The notes under the pieces were generated by a model. It had not been told where the DNA came from. It made no database searches and was given only the letters and a program-made list of their open reading frames with translations. Positions 25,951 through 35,572 of a stretch of 64,000 nucleotides of DNA are shown here, piece after piece. Location: NCBI RefSeq assembly GCF_038050405.1, contig NZ_CP150900.1:4030001-4094000 (forward strand). The letters run 5' to 3'. The stretch comes from Paraburkholderia sp. IMGN_8 (GTDB lineage: Bacteria > Pseudomonadota > Gammaproteobacteria > Burkholderiales > Burkholderiaceae). The translations under genes were made by a program, and so were the position numbers. Each line of letters starts with the position of its first letter. Position 1 is the first letter of the stretch.

Positions 25951-26565
25951 TCAGGCGGGATTGGCGGCGGTGGCCGCCGTCTTGGGCGCGGGTGCCGCGG
26001 TACCGGCCGCCGCCGGCGCCGGCGTGTTCAATTCAAAGAACGTGTACGACAACGTGATCGTTTTCACGTCCTTCGGCAACTTCGGATCGACCACGAACAC
26101 CACTGGCATCCGCTTCGTCTGATTTGCCGTCAAAGTCTGCTGCGTAAAGCAAAAACATTCGATCTTCCTGAAGTACTCGGTCGCCTGCTTCGGCGCGTAG
26201 CTCGGAATGGCCTGCGCCTGAATCGTGCGCGCCTGTTCGTTGCTGACCTCGTACATCACCGTTGTCACTTCGCCCGGATGCACGTCCAGACTACGCTGCT
26301 CCGGCTTGAAACCCAGCGGACCGCGCGCGTTCGCATCGAATTCGATCGAAATCGTGCGGCTCATGTCGACCTGCGTGTTCTTCGCCTCGCGCGCCGTTGC
26401 ATCACGCTGCACAAGGTTGTTGATGCCGGTGATCTGGCAGATCGCGCGGTACATCGGCACCAGTGCAAAACCAAACCCGAACATCATCAGCGCGACGACG
26501 AAGAGCTTGATCAGCATCGAACGGTTAAAAGAGCGGTCGGCCTGAGCCGGCGGTTGCGTCGACAT
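25951..26565 (-). CDS. ctaG: Cytochrome c oxidase assembly protein CtaG (Cox11)
   Basis: CtaG/Cox11 delivers copper to the CuB site in subunit I. The 204-residue protein has one N-terminal helix (LIKLFVVALMMFGFGFALVPMY). A periplasmic immunoglobulin-like domain follows, with the copper site in FRKIECFCFTQQTL (CFC motif) and VFVVDPKLP. An Ala/Pro-rich tail ends it. Start ATG 26565 with GAGG upstream. It sits between the small assembly protein and DUF2970. Confidence 0.95.
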   Translation of the reverse strand: MSTQPPAQADRSFNRSMLIKLFVVALMMFGFGFALVPMYRAICQITGINNLVQRDATAREAKNTQVDMSRTISIEFDANARGPLGFKPEQRSLDVHPGEVTTVMYEVSNEQARTIQAQAIPSYAPKQATEYFRKIECFCFTQQTLTANQTKRMPVVFVVDPKLPKDVKTITLSYTFFELNTPAPAAAGTAAPAPKTAATAANPA

Positions 26566-26608
26566 CTCAATCCTCAACAATCCTGCACACCAGACTCGAG
26601 CGGCCGCG

Positions 26609-26743
26609 TCAGGAGAACCACCACTGCTTGATGATGACGCTCGCGAAAAAGACAGCAGCAATGGCGAGCATCACAAAACCTATCCGCTTGTTGCTCGCGC
26701 GAATCTGTTCCGGCGTACGTCTTTCCTGTGGATTGCGCGTCAT
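26609..26743 (-). CDS. Cytochrome oxidase small assembly protein
   Basis: A 44-residue protein starting MTRNPQERRTPEQIRASNKR with one C-terminal helix (IGFVMLAIAAVFFASVIIKQ) ending WWFS. The same small protein is annotated between ctaD and ctaG in Burkholderiales genomes as a cytochrome oxidase small assembly protein. The name rests on linkage. It is 108 bases after ctaD and 43 before ctaG. The upstream extension of the open frame has no ribosome site. Confidence 0.75.
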   Translation of the reverse strand: MTRNPQERRTPEQIRASNKRIGFVMLAIAAVFFASVIIKQWWFS

Positions 26744-26851
26744 GCTCGACTTTCTGAATACTTTCGTGACTACCGGGTTGCAGCCACCGCTGGGGCAGCT
26801 GTCCGGTTCCGGCGCTCTGCTGCAGGAACCGGACACTTCACCGAATGCTGA

Positions 26852-28465
26852 TTACTCGACGGTTGGCGGGTTTTCGAACGTGTGGAACGGAGCCGGGCTC
26901 GGCACAGTCCATTCGAGGCCCGTTGCGCCATCCCACGGCTTGTCGCCCGCTTTTTCAAGCTCACCACCGCCACGATAGGCCGGCAGCGCGACCGCGAACA
27001 GGAAGTAGACCTGTGCGAGACCGAAGCCGAATGCACCGATCGTGATGACCTGATTCCAGTCGGTGAACTGTGCCGGATAGTCAGCATAACGACGCGGCAT
27101 ACCTGCGAGACCGACAAAGTGCATCGGCAGGAACGCGAGGTTGAAGAAGAACATCGACGCCCAGAAGTGGATCTTGCCGCGCGTTTCGTTGTACATCCAG
27201 CCGGTCCACTTCGGCGCCCAGTAATACCAACCGGAGAACAGCGCGAACAGTGAACCCGCAACAAGCACGTAGTGGAAGTGCGCCACCACGAAATAAGTAC
27301 CGTGATACTGGATATCGAGCGGCGCCATCGCGAGCATCAGGCCCGAGAGACCACCGAACGTGAACACCAGCAGGAAGCCGACCGCGAACAGCATAGGCGT
27401 TTCGAAGGACAGCGAACCGCGCCACATCGTTGCGACCCAGTTGAACACCTTCACGCCCGTCGGCACTGCAATCAGCATCGTCGCGTACATGAAGAACAGC
27501 TGGCCCGTCACCGGCATGCCGGTGGCGAACATGTGGTGCGCCCAGACCATGAACGACAGAATCGCGATCGACGACGTTGCGTACACCATCGAGCTATAGC
27601 CGAACAACGGCTTGCGCGAGAACGCCGGGATCACCTGCGAAACGATCCCGAACGCCGGCAAGATCATGATGTACACCTCGGGGTGCCCGAAGAACCAGAA
27701 GATATGCTGGTACATCACCGGGTCGCCGCCGCCTGCCGCGTTGAAGAACGACGTGCCGAAGTGGCGATCGAACAGCACCATCGTGATCGCGCCTGCCAGA
27801 ACCGGCATCACGGCGATCAGCAGGTAAGCGGTGATGAGCCATGTCCAGACAAACATCGGCATCTTCATCAGCGTGAGGCCAGGCGCGCGCATGTTCAGGA
27901 TCGTCACGACGATGTTGATCCCACCCATGATCGACGAAGCACCCATCAAGTGGACCGCGAAAATCGCGAAGTCCATGCCCGGGCCCATCTGCGTCGACAG
28001 CGGTGCGTACAGCGTCCAGCCCGCGGCGGTCGCGCCGCCCGGCGAGAAGAACGAACCGACCAGCAGAACAGCAGCCACCGGCAACAGCCAGAAGCTGAAG
28101 TTGTTCATCCGCGCGAAAGCCATGTCCGATGCGCCGATCTGCAGCGGCACCATCCAGTTCGCGAAGCCGACGAACGCCGGCATGATCGCGCCGAACACCA
28201 TGATCAGGCCGTGCATGGTGGTCAACTGGTTGAAGAACTCGGGACGCATGATCTGCAGACCCGGCTCGAACAGCTCGGCACGGATCATCAGCGCCATCAC
28301 GCCCCCGGAGAGGAACATGGTGAACGAGAAGATCAGGTACAGCGTACCGATGTCCTTGTGATTGGTTGCGAACAGCCAACGACGCCAGCCATGCGGCGTT
28401 TCGTGGGCATGCTCGCCGTGCACGTGCTCGTGGCCCGCGACTACATCGTGTCCGATGCTAGACAT
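26852..28465 (-). CDS. ctaD: Cytochrome c oxidase subunit I
   Basis: CtaD holds heme a and the heme a3-CuB centre where oxygen is reduced. The 537-residue, twelve-helix protein has a heme-ligand His in MHGLIMVFG, the CuB/Tyr cross-link region WFFGHPEVYIMILPAFG, the CuB His pair in MVWAHHMFATGM, and the heme a3/a ligands in YFVVAHFHYVL. The start ATSSIGHDVV region precedes a His-rich N-terminus (HEHVHGEHAHE). Between ctaC and the small assembly protein. Confidence 0.97.
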   Translation of the reverse strand: MSSIGHDVVAGHEHVHGEHAHETPHGWRRWLFATNHKDIGTLYLIFSFTMFLSGGVMALMIRAELFEPGLQIMRPEFFNQLTTMHGLIMVFGAIMPAFVGFANWMVPLQIGASDMAFARMNNFSFWLLPVAAVLLVGSFFSPGGATAAGWTLYAPLSTQMGPGMDFAIFAVHLMGASSIMGGINIVVTILNMRAPGLTLMKMPMFVWTWLITAYLLIAVMPVLAGAITMVLFDRHFGTSFFNAAGGGDPVMYQHIFWFFGHPEVYIMILPAFGIVSQVIPAFSRKPLFGYSSMVYATSSIAILSFMVWAHHMFATGMPVTGQLFFMYATMLIAVPTGVKVFNWVATMWRGSLSFETPMLFAVGFLLVFTFGGLSGLMLAMAPLDIQYHGTYFVVAHFHYVLVAGSLFALFSGWYYWAPKWTGWMYNETRGKIHFWASMFFFNLAFLPMHFVGLAGMPRRYADYPAQFTDWNQVITIGAFGFGLAQVYFLFAVALPAYRGGGELEKAGDKPWDGATGLEWTVPSPAPFHTFENPPTVE

Positions 28466-28509
28466 GACAATCTCCTAAAGCGAATACTGCGGTGCTGACC
28501 ATGAACACG

Positions 28510-30102
28510 TCAGGCAGCCGGGCTGATCTGAACACGCCGGGCTTCTTTCGCGTCGGTGCCGCCCGTGATCGTTTCCGGCTTCTTCAAAATGATGTGGTCT
28601 TCGGCGATGCCGGCTGCTTTCAACGCGTCGCGCACGGCTTCGGCGCGGCTCTTCGCGAGCTTCGCGTTGATGTCGGCCGAACCGGTGACATCGGTGAAAC
28701 CCGACAGCGTGAATTTCGCGTCCGGATGCGCCTTCGCGTAGGCCGCGGCTGCGTCGACGGCTGCTTTCGCGTCGGCCGGCAGCGTGCTCTTGCCGGTCTC
28801 GAAGTAGACGTTTGCCGGCAATGCCGTGGCGTTGTCCGAACCGGCCGAAGCCGTGTCAGCACCCGAGGCTGCCGCCGCACCCGAAGCTGCGGCCGCGCCG
28901 CTAGCCGCAGCGCCCGCCTCGGCCAGATGGTTGCCGCCTTCCGGCAGCTTGCCGTTACGAGCGTCCAGCACCTGCTTCGGCTGGAGAAGGTCGCCGGTGT
29001 GGTTGCCCCACGAATTACGTTCGTACGTGATGACCGAGGCGATCTCGACGTCGTTCAGCGTCGGCGCCCACGAAGGCATGGCGTTCTTGCCCTTCAGCAC
29101 CATGCTCACGTGCTCGGCGAGCGGGCCGTTGGCGATCTTGCTGCCGTCGATCGCCGGGAATGCGCCTGCGCCCTTGCCGGTCGGCTGGTGACAGACCGCG
29201 CAGTTGGCTGCATACACCTTGCCGCCGCGCTCCATCAATTCTGCGAGCGTATAGGTCTTGTTCGGATCGTCCTGGCCGGCGGCCATTTTCTTCTTCTGCG
29301 TGTCGACCCACTTCGCGTAGTCGTCAGCGGACAGCACCTCGACCACCACCGGCATGAACGCGTGTTCCTTGCCGCACAGTTCGGTACAGAAGCCGCGGAA
29401 CGTGCCGACCTTGTCAGCCTTGAACCACGTGTCGCGCACGAAGCCCGGAATCGCGTCCTGCTTCACGCCGAAAGCCGGCACGTACCAGGAGTGAACCACG
29501 TCGTTCGCGGTGGTGATGATGCGGATTTTCTTGTCGACCGGGACGACGAGCGGATTGTCGACTTCCTGCAGGTACGTGGTGGAAATCGGCTGGCGGCCAT
29601 CGGTTTCCGCACGCGGCGTGGACAGCGTGGACAGGAAGTTGATGCCCTCGCCCGGGCCCTTCACGTAGTCGTAACCCCATTTCCACTGGTAGCCCGTCAC
29701 CTTGATGGTGACGTCGGCGTTGGTGGTGTCCTTCATCGCGACGACGGTCTTGGTGGCGGGGAGCGCCATCAGCACGACGATGACGAACGGCACGATCGTC
29801 CAGATGATTTCGACGGTGGTGCTTTCGTGGAAGTTGGCAGCCTTGTGACCCTTCGATTTGCGGTGGGCAAAGATCGAATAGAACATCACAGCGAACACGC
29901 CGATGAAGATCACCGTGCAGAGAATCAGCATGAACGTGTGAAGGCTGTAGAGCTCCTCAGCGATTTTCGTCACAGGCGGCTGGAGATTGATCTCGTTGAC
30001 GGCGGGGCCGCCCGGAACATCGCCCACTGCCAGGGCAGCACCGGCGAAAAGCAGTCCGCTCATCGCCAGCACACCCATGAGGGCTCGCTTGATTGTTTTC
30101 AT
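28510..30102 (-). CDS. ctaC: Cytochrome c oxidase subunit II with fused cytochrome c and OmpA-like domains
   Basis: A 530-residue three-part protein. A signal peptide and two helices lead to the COX2 cupredoxin domain (to about 275) with the CuA ligands in DVVHSW and CTELCGKEHAFM. A class I cytochrome c follows (about 285-370) with heme motif CAVCH and axial Met in KNAMPSW. After an Ala/Ser/Gly linker (GAAASGAAAASG) comes an OmpA-C-like domain (about 430-530) with VYFETGKSTLPADAK and the DVTGSADIN...LAKSRAEAVRDAL signature. The first two parts form a caa3-type subunit II; the third could bind peptidoglycan. Start ATG 30102, behind AAGGAAG. Confidence 0.94.
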   Translation of the reverse strand: MKTIKRALMGVLAMSGLLFAGAALAVGDVPGGPAVNEINLQPPVTKIAEELYSLHTFMLILCTVIFIGVFAVMFYSIFAHRKSKGHKAANFHESTTVEIIWTIVPFVIVVLMALPATKTVVAMKDTTNADVTIKVTGYQWKWGYDYVKGPGEGINFLSTLSTPRAETDGRQPISTTYLQEVDNPLVVPVDKKIRIITTANDVVHSWYVPAFGVKQDAIPGFVRDTWFKADKVGTFRGFCTELCGKEHAFMPVVVEVLSADDYAKWVDTQKKKMAAGQDDPNKTYTLAELMERGGKVYAANCAVCHQPTGKGAGAFPAIDGSKIANGPLAEHVSMVLKGKNAMPSWAPTLNDVEIASVITYERNSWGNHTGDLLQPKQVLDARNGKLPEGGNHLAEAGAAASGAAAASGAAAASGADTASAGSDNATALPANVYFETGKSTLPADAKAAVDAAAAYAKAHPDAKFTLSGFTDVTGSADINAKLAKSRAEAVRDALKAAGIAEDHIILKKPETITGGTDAKEARRVQISPAA

Positions 30103-30192
30103 AGCTTCCTTACCCAAAATTTCCATTCAAACCCTCGACCCCGCTGGCAGGCTGCCCCGCGCTCCCCGTGAACGCCGCGCGCCTCGACGCGT

Positions 30193-30666
30193 CTAACAAC
30201 GCGAGAGCCACATACGCAATTCGCCTGCGAACTGCGCGCGCCGATACTGCGCGAGATGTTGCCCGATCATGATCGTCTGGCCGCGCGAGACCAGTTTGAT
30301 CTGGTCACGCGGCGTTGCGCCCGCCTCGATCCGCACCCAGCGCGGATTGAATTCGAACTGCGTGAGCCGCTCCGCGCTGACCTGCTCGATGACGAGCCGG
30401 TTCTGAAACAACCGGATGCGCTCGTAATCGACAGCATGGCGCGCATAGATGGCAAACGCGATGCCCACCGCCAGCAATTCAATACCGGTGAACGGCAACA
30501 CCAGCCAGGCGCCGACCAGAACCAGCATGAAAGCAATTGCCAGCGAGAACAATGCCAGCGACACGTAGAAACATACGAATTGCCGCGGCGATATCGAACA
30601 GTTGCGTTTCATCGTCCAGTCTTTGAGGACCGGTTTTGAATCCGCCAGCAGATCTGATGCATCCAT
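30193..30666 (-). CDS. DUF2244 membrane protein, first gene of the cta operon
   Basis: The 157-residue protein has two adjacent helices (FVCFYVSLALFSLAIAFMLVLV and a GIELLAVGIAFAIY segment), then a cytosolic domain with YERIRLFQNRLVIEQ, FEFNPRWVRIE and RAQFAGELRMWL. This is the DUF2244 pattern, commonly found just before ctaC. ATG 30666 follows GGGAGG by five bases. It is cotranscribed with ctaC (90-base gap). The role in oxidase biogenesis is inferred from position only. Confidence 0.82.
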   Translation of the reverse strand: MDASDLLADSKPVLKDWTMKRNCSISPRQFVCFYVSLALFSLAIAFMLVLVGAWLVLPFTGIELLAVGIAFAIYARHAVDYERIRLFQNRLVIEQVSAERLTQFEFNPRWVRIEAGATPRDQIKLVSRGQTIMIGQHLAQYRRAQFAGELRMWLSRC

Positions 30667-30812
30667 CGCTGCCTCCCGCGAATCGCCGCCCGCGGCCACG
30701 CTTGCGACCACTGCTTCCGGCCACTCAATAACCGCCGCGTCACCTCATACTGCAGCCCTGCGCCTCGGGCCTGTCGCCCCAAATGTGGGAACTCCGGGCG
30801 ACAAACTGACGC

Positions 30813-30841
30813 ATTATAGGCGCGATCCATAGCATCCACAA
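30813..30841 (-). promoter_or_regulatory. Probable sigma-70 promoter of the cta operon
   Basis: On the minus strand, TTGTGG (30841-30836), 17 bases, then a perfect TATAAT (30818-30813). The start point would be near 30806, about 140 bases before the DUF2244 start. The 292-base gap 30667-30958 shows no other gene. Confidence 0.65.
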
Positions 30842-30958
30842 GCAAGCCTCTATTGGCTCACAAGCCAGGCGCGACAAGCCTCCGCGCCGTTTTGACGCAC
30901 CATCCGGGCGTCTTTTGAAGCGGTAATTTCAGACATAACAGATGTCCTCTTTACCACT

Positions 30959-31924
30959 TCAACGATTCTTCGACGAACCTCGTCCGATATCCTCGATCCG
31001 CACAATCCCATGACCCTCCGCTGTGGTACGCGGCACAGCTTTCCATGCGTGCCCATAGATCACTTCGAAGGTCAGCGCGATCGTGCCGTCGGCTCGCCGC
31101 CGGGCTTCGAGCGCCGCCAGCAAAGCCCTGTGCAGCCGGCGCGCAGACGAATTCGACGGCGCTTCGCGCTCGAACGGATACGCGCCCCAACGGCGCACGT
31201 CCGCGAGCAGCGACTCGGGCGACTTATAAGTAATAGTCAGTGTTTCCTGGTCCATCACGGGGATTTCGAAACCGCTCTCGACCAGCATGTCGCCGAGATC
31301 GTGCATGTCGACGAAGTCAATCACATGCGCGCGCGAGCTCACACCGTGCGCGGCCTCGACCTCAGCGTATGCGCCACGCAACTCTTTCAGCGTGTCGGGG
31401 CCGAGCGTGCTGAACATCAGCAGGCCGTTCACTTTCAGCACGCGCTGCCACTCAGGAAACACGAGATCCGGCCGCGAGTGCCAGTGCAGCGCGAGATTGG
31501 ACCAGATGAATTCGAAGGCGCCGGCAGCGAACGGCAGCACGGAAAAGTCGGCCTGCGCAAATCGCGGACCGCGCGCGCCGAGCGCCTTGCCAAGCGTTGC
31601 CGGTAGAAAGCGGCGCCAGCTCGTGTCGCCGGAATCGTGCCGCAGCGCGCGGCTGAGCATGGCATGCGACAGATCGGTGCCGAACACGGGTGCCTCTGGG
31701 AAGCGTGCGCGCAACGAGGGAATGTCTTCGCCCGCGCCGCAGCCCGCGTCGAGCACGCTCGCCGGCGTGACCTTGATGTAGTCGAGACGCTCGCGCATGC
31801 GCTGCGCGATTTCGCGCGGCAGGAAGGCGACTTCGTCGAAGGTCGCTGCACGGCGGTCGAAAATCCGCCTGAGGCGCCGGGAATCATAGGCCGGACGGCC
31901 AGATTGAGCGGGAGTTGGGGACAT
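30959..31924 (-). CDS. bioC: BioC-like SAM-dependent methyltransferase
   Basis: The 321-residue class I methyltransferase has motif I in SVLDAGCGAGEDIPSL (about 57-72), the acidic end of strand 2 in FGTDLSHAML, ADFSVLPFAAGAFEFIWSNLALHW and the post-motif GLLMFSTLGPDTLKELR. This last run is characteristic of BioC, which methylates malonyl-ACP to open pimelate synthesis for biotin. The C-terminal half has an insert and FEVIYGHAWK, also seen in BioC. No other bio genes are in the window. Divergent from comF. Confidence 0.82.
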   Translation of the reverse strand: MSPTPAQSGRPAYDSRRLRRIFDRRAATFDEVAFLPREIAQRMRERLDYIKVTPASVLDAGCGAGEDIPSLRARFPEAPVFGTDLSHAMLSRALRHDSGDTSWRRFLPATLGKALGARGPRFAQADFSVLPFAAGAFEFIWSNLALHWHSRPDLVFPEWQRVLKVNGLLMFSTLGPDTLKELRGAYAEVEAAHGVSSRAHVIDFVDMHDLGDMLVESGFEIPVMDQETLTITYKSPESLLADVRRWGAYPFEREAPSNSSARRLHRALLAALEARRRADGTIALTFEVIYGHAWKAVPRTTAEGHGIVRIEDIGRGSSKNR

Positions 31925-32008
31925 GGGTGTCGTACTGGCGAAGAGCCCGAAGTATACTCGCTCGCTTCCTTCCCTTCAGCGTGGAAGGCCTTCGCGGCCG
32001 GTCCAGTC

Positions 32009-32803
32009 ATGCCATTTCGCATTTTTTCTTCGTCTTCCGGCGGCCCGACCGCACGTTTCGCACGTTTCGCGTGCGGCTTGCATTCGGCATGGCCTCACGT
32101 GGTGCACGCCACGCTGCCGAACCTGTGCGCACTATGCGGCAATTTGTCGCATAAGACGCTGTGCGCCGGTTGCGACGAGGCGTACTGGAATGAAAGCAGG
32201 TTGCGTTGCACAGTGTGCGCCGTTCCGTTGCCTGGAACGCGGCACGCGGGTCGCGCGCACTATCGGTGTGCGGATTGCGTCGGTGAGCCGCCGCCGTTCG
32301 ACGCTACCTTCGCGCTCGCCGACTACCGCGCGCCGCTCGACGCCCTCGCGCTCGGTCTGAAATTTCGCGCTCGGCTCATGCTGGCGCGCGAATTTGCGCA
32401 ACGCCTTGCGCGTCTTGCGGAGGACTCGCTAACCGATGCGTCGGCATGGCCCGACGTGATCGCGCCCGTGCCGCTCGCGAACAAACGCCTGGCCGAACGC
32501 GGCTACAACCAGGCTTGGCAAATCGCCAAACCGCTGGCCCGCGCGCTGAACGTGCGCAGCGATGCAACCCTGCTGCATCGGCTCGTTCACACCGCGCCGC
32601 AATCGCGGCTCGACCTCGACGCGCGTCGACTCAACGTCGGCCGCGCATTCCACGTGGCAAAACCGGTGCAGGGTCTGCACGTCGGCATCGTCGACGATGT
32701 GATGACGACCGGCGCGACGCTCGAAGCGCTGGCGCGCACACTGAAGGCTGCCGGTGCGCGGCGCGTCACCAACTTCGTCGCGTTGCGCACGCCGAAAAAC
32801 TAG
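32009..32803 (+). CDS. comF: ComF family phosphoribosyltransferase-like protein
   Basis: The 264-residue protein has an N-terminal zinc ribbon with CxxC pairs (LCALCGN, LCAGC, CTVC, CADC) and a C-terminal phosphoribosyltransferase fold with the PRPP loop VGIVDDVMTTGAT and the NKRLAERGYNQ motif typical of ComF. ComF/GntX proteins are needed for DNA uptake in competent bacteria, probably at the cytosolic step; no PRTase reaction is proven. Start ATG 32009. Followed 18 bases later by trmL. Confidence 0.9.
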   Translation: MPFRIFSSSSGGPTARFARFACGLHSAWPHVVHATLPNLCALCGNLSHKTLCAGCDEAYWNESRLRCTVCAVPLPGTRHAGRAHYRCADCVGEPPPFDATFALADYRAPLDALALGLKFRARLMLAREFAQRLARLAEDSLTDASAWPDVIAPVPLANKRLAERGYNQAWQIAKPLARALNVRSDATLLHRLVHTAPQSRLDLDARRLNVGRAFHVAKPVQGLHVGIVDDVMTTGATLEALARTLKAAGARRVTNFVALRTPKN

Positions 32804-32821
32804 TCTCCATCTGAAACCATC

Positions 32822-33292
32822 ATGTTCAATGTCGTTCTCGTCGAACCGGAAATTCCGCCGAACACCGGCAACGTCATCCGCCTGTGCGCCAACACCGGCG
32901 CGCGGCTGCATCTGATCGAGCCGCTCGGCTTTCCACTCGACGACGCCAAACTGCGCCGCGCCGGCCTCGACTATCACGAGTACGCGCAAATGAATGTGCA
33001 CGCCGATTGGGCAGCGTTTATCGCCAAGGAGTCGCCCGATCCGGCGCGCATGTTCGCGTTCACCACACGCGGCTCCGGCCGCTTTCACGAGCACGCATTT
33101 CAATCCGGCGACTGGTTCGTCTTCGGCGCGGAAACGCGCGGCCTGCCCGACACGGTGCTCGATCAATTCGCCAACGAGCAGCGAGTGCGTCTGCCGATGC
33201 GGCCGGACAACCGCAGCTTGAATCTCTCGAACACGGTCGCGATCGTGGTGTTCGAAGCGTGGCGTCAGACCGGCTTCGAAGGCGGCGTCTGA
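32822..33292 (+). CDS. trmL: tRNA (cytidine34-2'-O)-methyltransferase
   Basis: TrmL methylates the ribose of the wobble base in tRNA-Leu. The 156-residue SPOUT enzyme has N-terminal [18 protein letters not shown], the SAM-binding knot residues FGAETRGLP (about 100-108), and the C-terminal [24 protein letters not shown] run ([16 protein letters not shown]). It is of normal length. Its last 28 bases overlap the 3' end of the convergent macro-domain gene. Confidence 0.95.
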   Translation: MFNVVLVEPEIPPNTGNVIRLCANTGARLHLIEPLGFPLDDAKLRRAGLDYHEYAQMNVHADWAAFIAKESPDPARMFAFTTRGSGRFHEHAFQSGDWFVFGAETRGLPDTVLDQFANEQRVRLPMRPDNRSLNLSNTVAIVVFEAWRQTGFEGGV

Positions 33293-33825
33293 GGGCGCTT
33301 CAATTCGCGCTTCAATTCGATTTCGTAGCGCGCGAGCATCGCGCCGTCGAAACAGGCGAACACCACGTGTTCGATGCCGGGCGTGCGCGGCAACGTTTCG
33401 AGCACGGTGCCGACCGCGATCTGCACGGCTTCGTTAGCGGGAAAATGGTAGATGCCGCAACTAATCGCGGGAAACGCAATGCTCGTGCACTGCGCCTGAT
33501 GCGCCACTTCGAGCGAGCGCTGATAGCACGAGGCAAGCAGGTCTGCCTCGCCGCGCGCACCGCCCTGCCAGACCGGACCGACCGCGTGAATCACGTGCCT
33601 GGCCGGCAATTGATAGCCGCGGGTGATTTTGGCGTCGCCGGTCGCGCAGCCGCCGAGCATCTTGCATTCGCGCAACAATTCCTGGCCGGCCGCGCGATGA
33701 ATCGCGCCATCCACGCCACCTCCGCCCAGCAACGACGTATTGGCGGCGTTAACGATCGCATCGACGGCGAGCGTCGTGATGTCCACCACACGCGCCTCTA
33801 ACGTGCAACGATTGAAAGTGAGCAT
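33265..33825 (-). CDS. Macro-domain ADP-ribose-binding protein
   Basis: The 186-residue stand-alone macro domain is of the O-acetyl-ADP-ribose deacetylase (YmdB) type. It has the ligand Asp in [20 protein letters not shown], the [14 protein letters not shown] loop, a [22 protein letters not shown] segment and [16 protein letters not shown]. These proteins bind or hydrolyse ADP-ribose esters and can reverse ADP-ribosylation. Start ATG 33825. It converges with trmL, and the two stops overlap, so there is no room for a terminator. Confidence 0.9.
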   Translation of the reverse strand: MLTFNRCTLEARVVDITTLAVDAIVNAANTSLLGGGGVDGAIHRAAGQELLRECKMLGGCATGDAKITRGYQLPARHVIHAVGPVWQGGARGEADLLASCYQRSLEVAHQAQCTSIAFPAISCGIYHFPANEAVQIAVGTVLETLPRTPGIEHVVFACFDGAMLARYEIELKRELKRPQTPPSKPV

Positions 33826-33921
33826 GGGAACCTCGCTGGCCCGAAGCGTCGATAAGACGTGGACAGCAACGGTGGGCAGCCGTTCAGCGCGTTTGCGCGC
33901 CAAACGGCTGAAAGACAGAAC

Positions 33922-34920
33922 TTATTCGGCTTTCGAATCACGCCGCAGCAGGGCGCTGACGGCGTCACGCGGGGCGACGCCGTCGAACAGCACGGCACAG
34001 ACTGCCTGCGTGATCGGCATCTCGATCGCATGCGCGCGAGCAATCGCCAGGACGGCTTGCGCACAACGCACACCTTCGGCCACGTGACCGAGGCCGCCGA
34101 GAATATCGTCGAGCGTGCGGCCCGCGGCGAGTTGCACACCGACCGTGCGATTGCGCGACAGATCGCCCGTCGCGGTCAGAATCAGATCGCCCAGCCCGGT
34201 CAAACCGGTGAACGTCTCCGCCCGTCCGCCGAGCGTCACGCCCAGACGCGACATTTCAGCCAGGCCGCGCGTGATCAGCGCCGCGCGCGCGTTCAGACCG
34301 AGGCCAAGGCCGTCGGCAATACCCGTCGCGATCGCCAGCACGTTCTTCACCGCGCCGCCCACTTCCACGCCGACGACGTCGTCGCCGGTATAGATGCGCA
34401 TGGCGCCGTGATGGAACGCGGCGACCGTGCGCTCGCGGCAAGCCGCCGACGCACTCGCGATCGTCAACGCGACCGGCAGGCCCTGCCCGACTTCGCGCGC
34501 GAAACTCGGACCGGACAGCACGCCGTTGCTGCCGTGCCCCGGCAGTTCGGCGGCGACCACCTGATGCGGCAACAACTGCGAGTCGGCCTCGAAACCTTTG
34601 CACAACCACACCACATGCGCCGGCACTTTGCCCGCGTCGTGCATCGCCCGGAACAGACCGCGCAGACCGGCCACGGGCGTCGCCACGACGCACAGGGCGT
34701 CGTCGGCCAGCGCGTGATCGAGCGCAGTGCTCAAGTCCGCTTCATAGCGCAACGCAGGCGGCAAAGCAACGCCCGCCAGATAGCGGGCGTTTTCATGCGA
34801 AGCCGAGAGATCGGCGACGAGCGCGGGTTCGCGCGCCCACAACACCGTGTCGTGCCGCGCGGCCAGATGGCCGGCGAGGGCTGTGCCCCAAGCGCCGGCG
34901 CCGAGAACGGCGACCTTCAT
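33922..34920 (-). CDS. gpsA: Glycerol-3-phosphate dehydrogenase [NAD(P)+]
   Basis: GpsA makes sn-glycerol-3-phosphate for phospholipids from dihydroxyacetone phosphate. The 332-residue protein begins [20 protein letters not shown] (NAD-binding GxGxxG), has LLPHQVV and [15 protein letters not shown], the catalytic Lys in [18 protein letters not shown], and the [22 protein letters not shown] substrate loop. It is followed on the same strand by no close gene and preceded 22 bases upstream by secB, the pairing common in proteobacteria. Confidence 0.96.
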   Translation of the reverse strand: MKVAVLGAGAWGTALAGHLAARHDTVLWAREPALVADLSASHENARYLAGVALPPALRYEADLSTALDHALADDALCVVATPVAGLRGLFRAMHDAGKVPAHVVWLCKGFEADSQLLPHQVVAAELPGHGSNGVLSGPSFAREVGQGLPVALTIASASAACRERTVAAFHHGAMRIYTGDDVVGVEVGGAVKNVLAIATGIADGLGLGLNARAALITRGLAEMSRLGVTLGGRAETFTGLTGLGDLILTATGDLSRNRTVGVQLAAGRTLDDILGGLGHVAEGVRCAQAVLAIARAHAIEMPITQAVCAVLFDGVAPRDAVSALLRRDSKAE

Positions 34921-34942
34921 AGCCGGCACCGCGTGCGACGCG

Positions 34943-35413
34943 TTAATGCGTGACGCCGTGTTGCGCCGCGCCGTCCTGGCCGCCCATCTGCGCGAGCCGT
35001 TGCTCGTACAGGGCCTGGAAGTTGATTTCGGCGAGGTGGATCGGCGGGAAACCGGCGCGGGTGATCGCGTCGGCGATGTTCGAGCGCAGATACGGGAACA
35101 GGATCGTCGGGCAAGCAATGCCGACCAGCGGATCGATCTGCTCAGCCGGGATGTTGCGGATGTCGAAAATGCCGGCTTGCTTGGCTTCGATCAGGAACGC
35201 AACCTTGTCCGACACCTTGGCCGTCACGGTGCCCGTAACGAGGATTTCGAACACGGTGTCAGCGAGGCGCTCAGCCTTCACGTCGACTTCGACTTCGACC
35301 GACGGCATTTCCTGCTCGAGGAAAATGCCCGGCGAATTCGGCTGCTCGAGCGACATGTCCTTCAGGTAGATGCGCTGGATATTGAAGAACGGCTGGTTAT
35401 TCTCGTCTGACAT
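34943..35413 (-). CDS. secB: Protein-export chaperone SecB
   Basis: SecB is a cytosolic tetramer that keeps precursor proteins unfolded and hands them to SecA. The 156-residue product has the family run [20 protein letters not shown] near the N-terminus, [11 protein letters not shown] and the [24 protein letters not shown] segment. Start ATG 35413. It lies between grxC and gpsA on the minus strand, the usual grxC-secB-gpsA order. Confidence 0.97.
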   Translation of the reverse strand: MSDENNQPFFNIQRIYLKDMSLEQPNSPGIFLEQEMPSVEVEVDVKAERLADTVFEILVTGTVTAKVSDKVAFLIEAKQAGIFDIRNIPAEQIDPLVGIACPTILFPYLRSNIADAITRAGFPPIHLAEINFQALYEQRLAQMGGQDGAAQHGVTH

Positions 35414-35572
35414 GATTGGATGATTCCCTGATTTATATACATGGCGGCGGCCCATTCACTCACGGACCGCCAGATCGTTGCAGCGCATCGCCCCCTTGCA
35501 GGGACGCCGATGCGCCGGCTTGTTTCTTTCCACCCTACTTACGCGCCGGCCGGCACGCGAGTTCAGGCGGCT

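Noticed and set aside
28492..30171. A 559-codon plus-strand frame opposite ctaC
   Set aside because: Antisense shadow; ctaC has clear CuA, heme and OmpA motifs on the other strand, and this frame has no domain or ribosome site.
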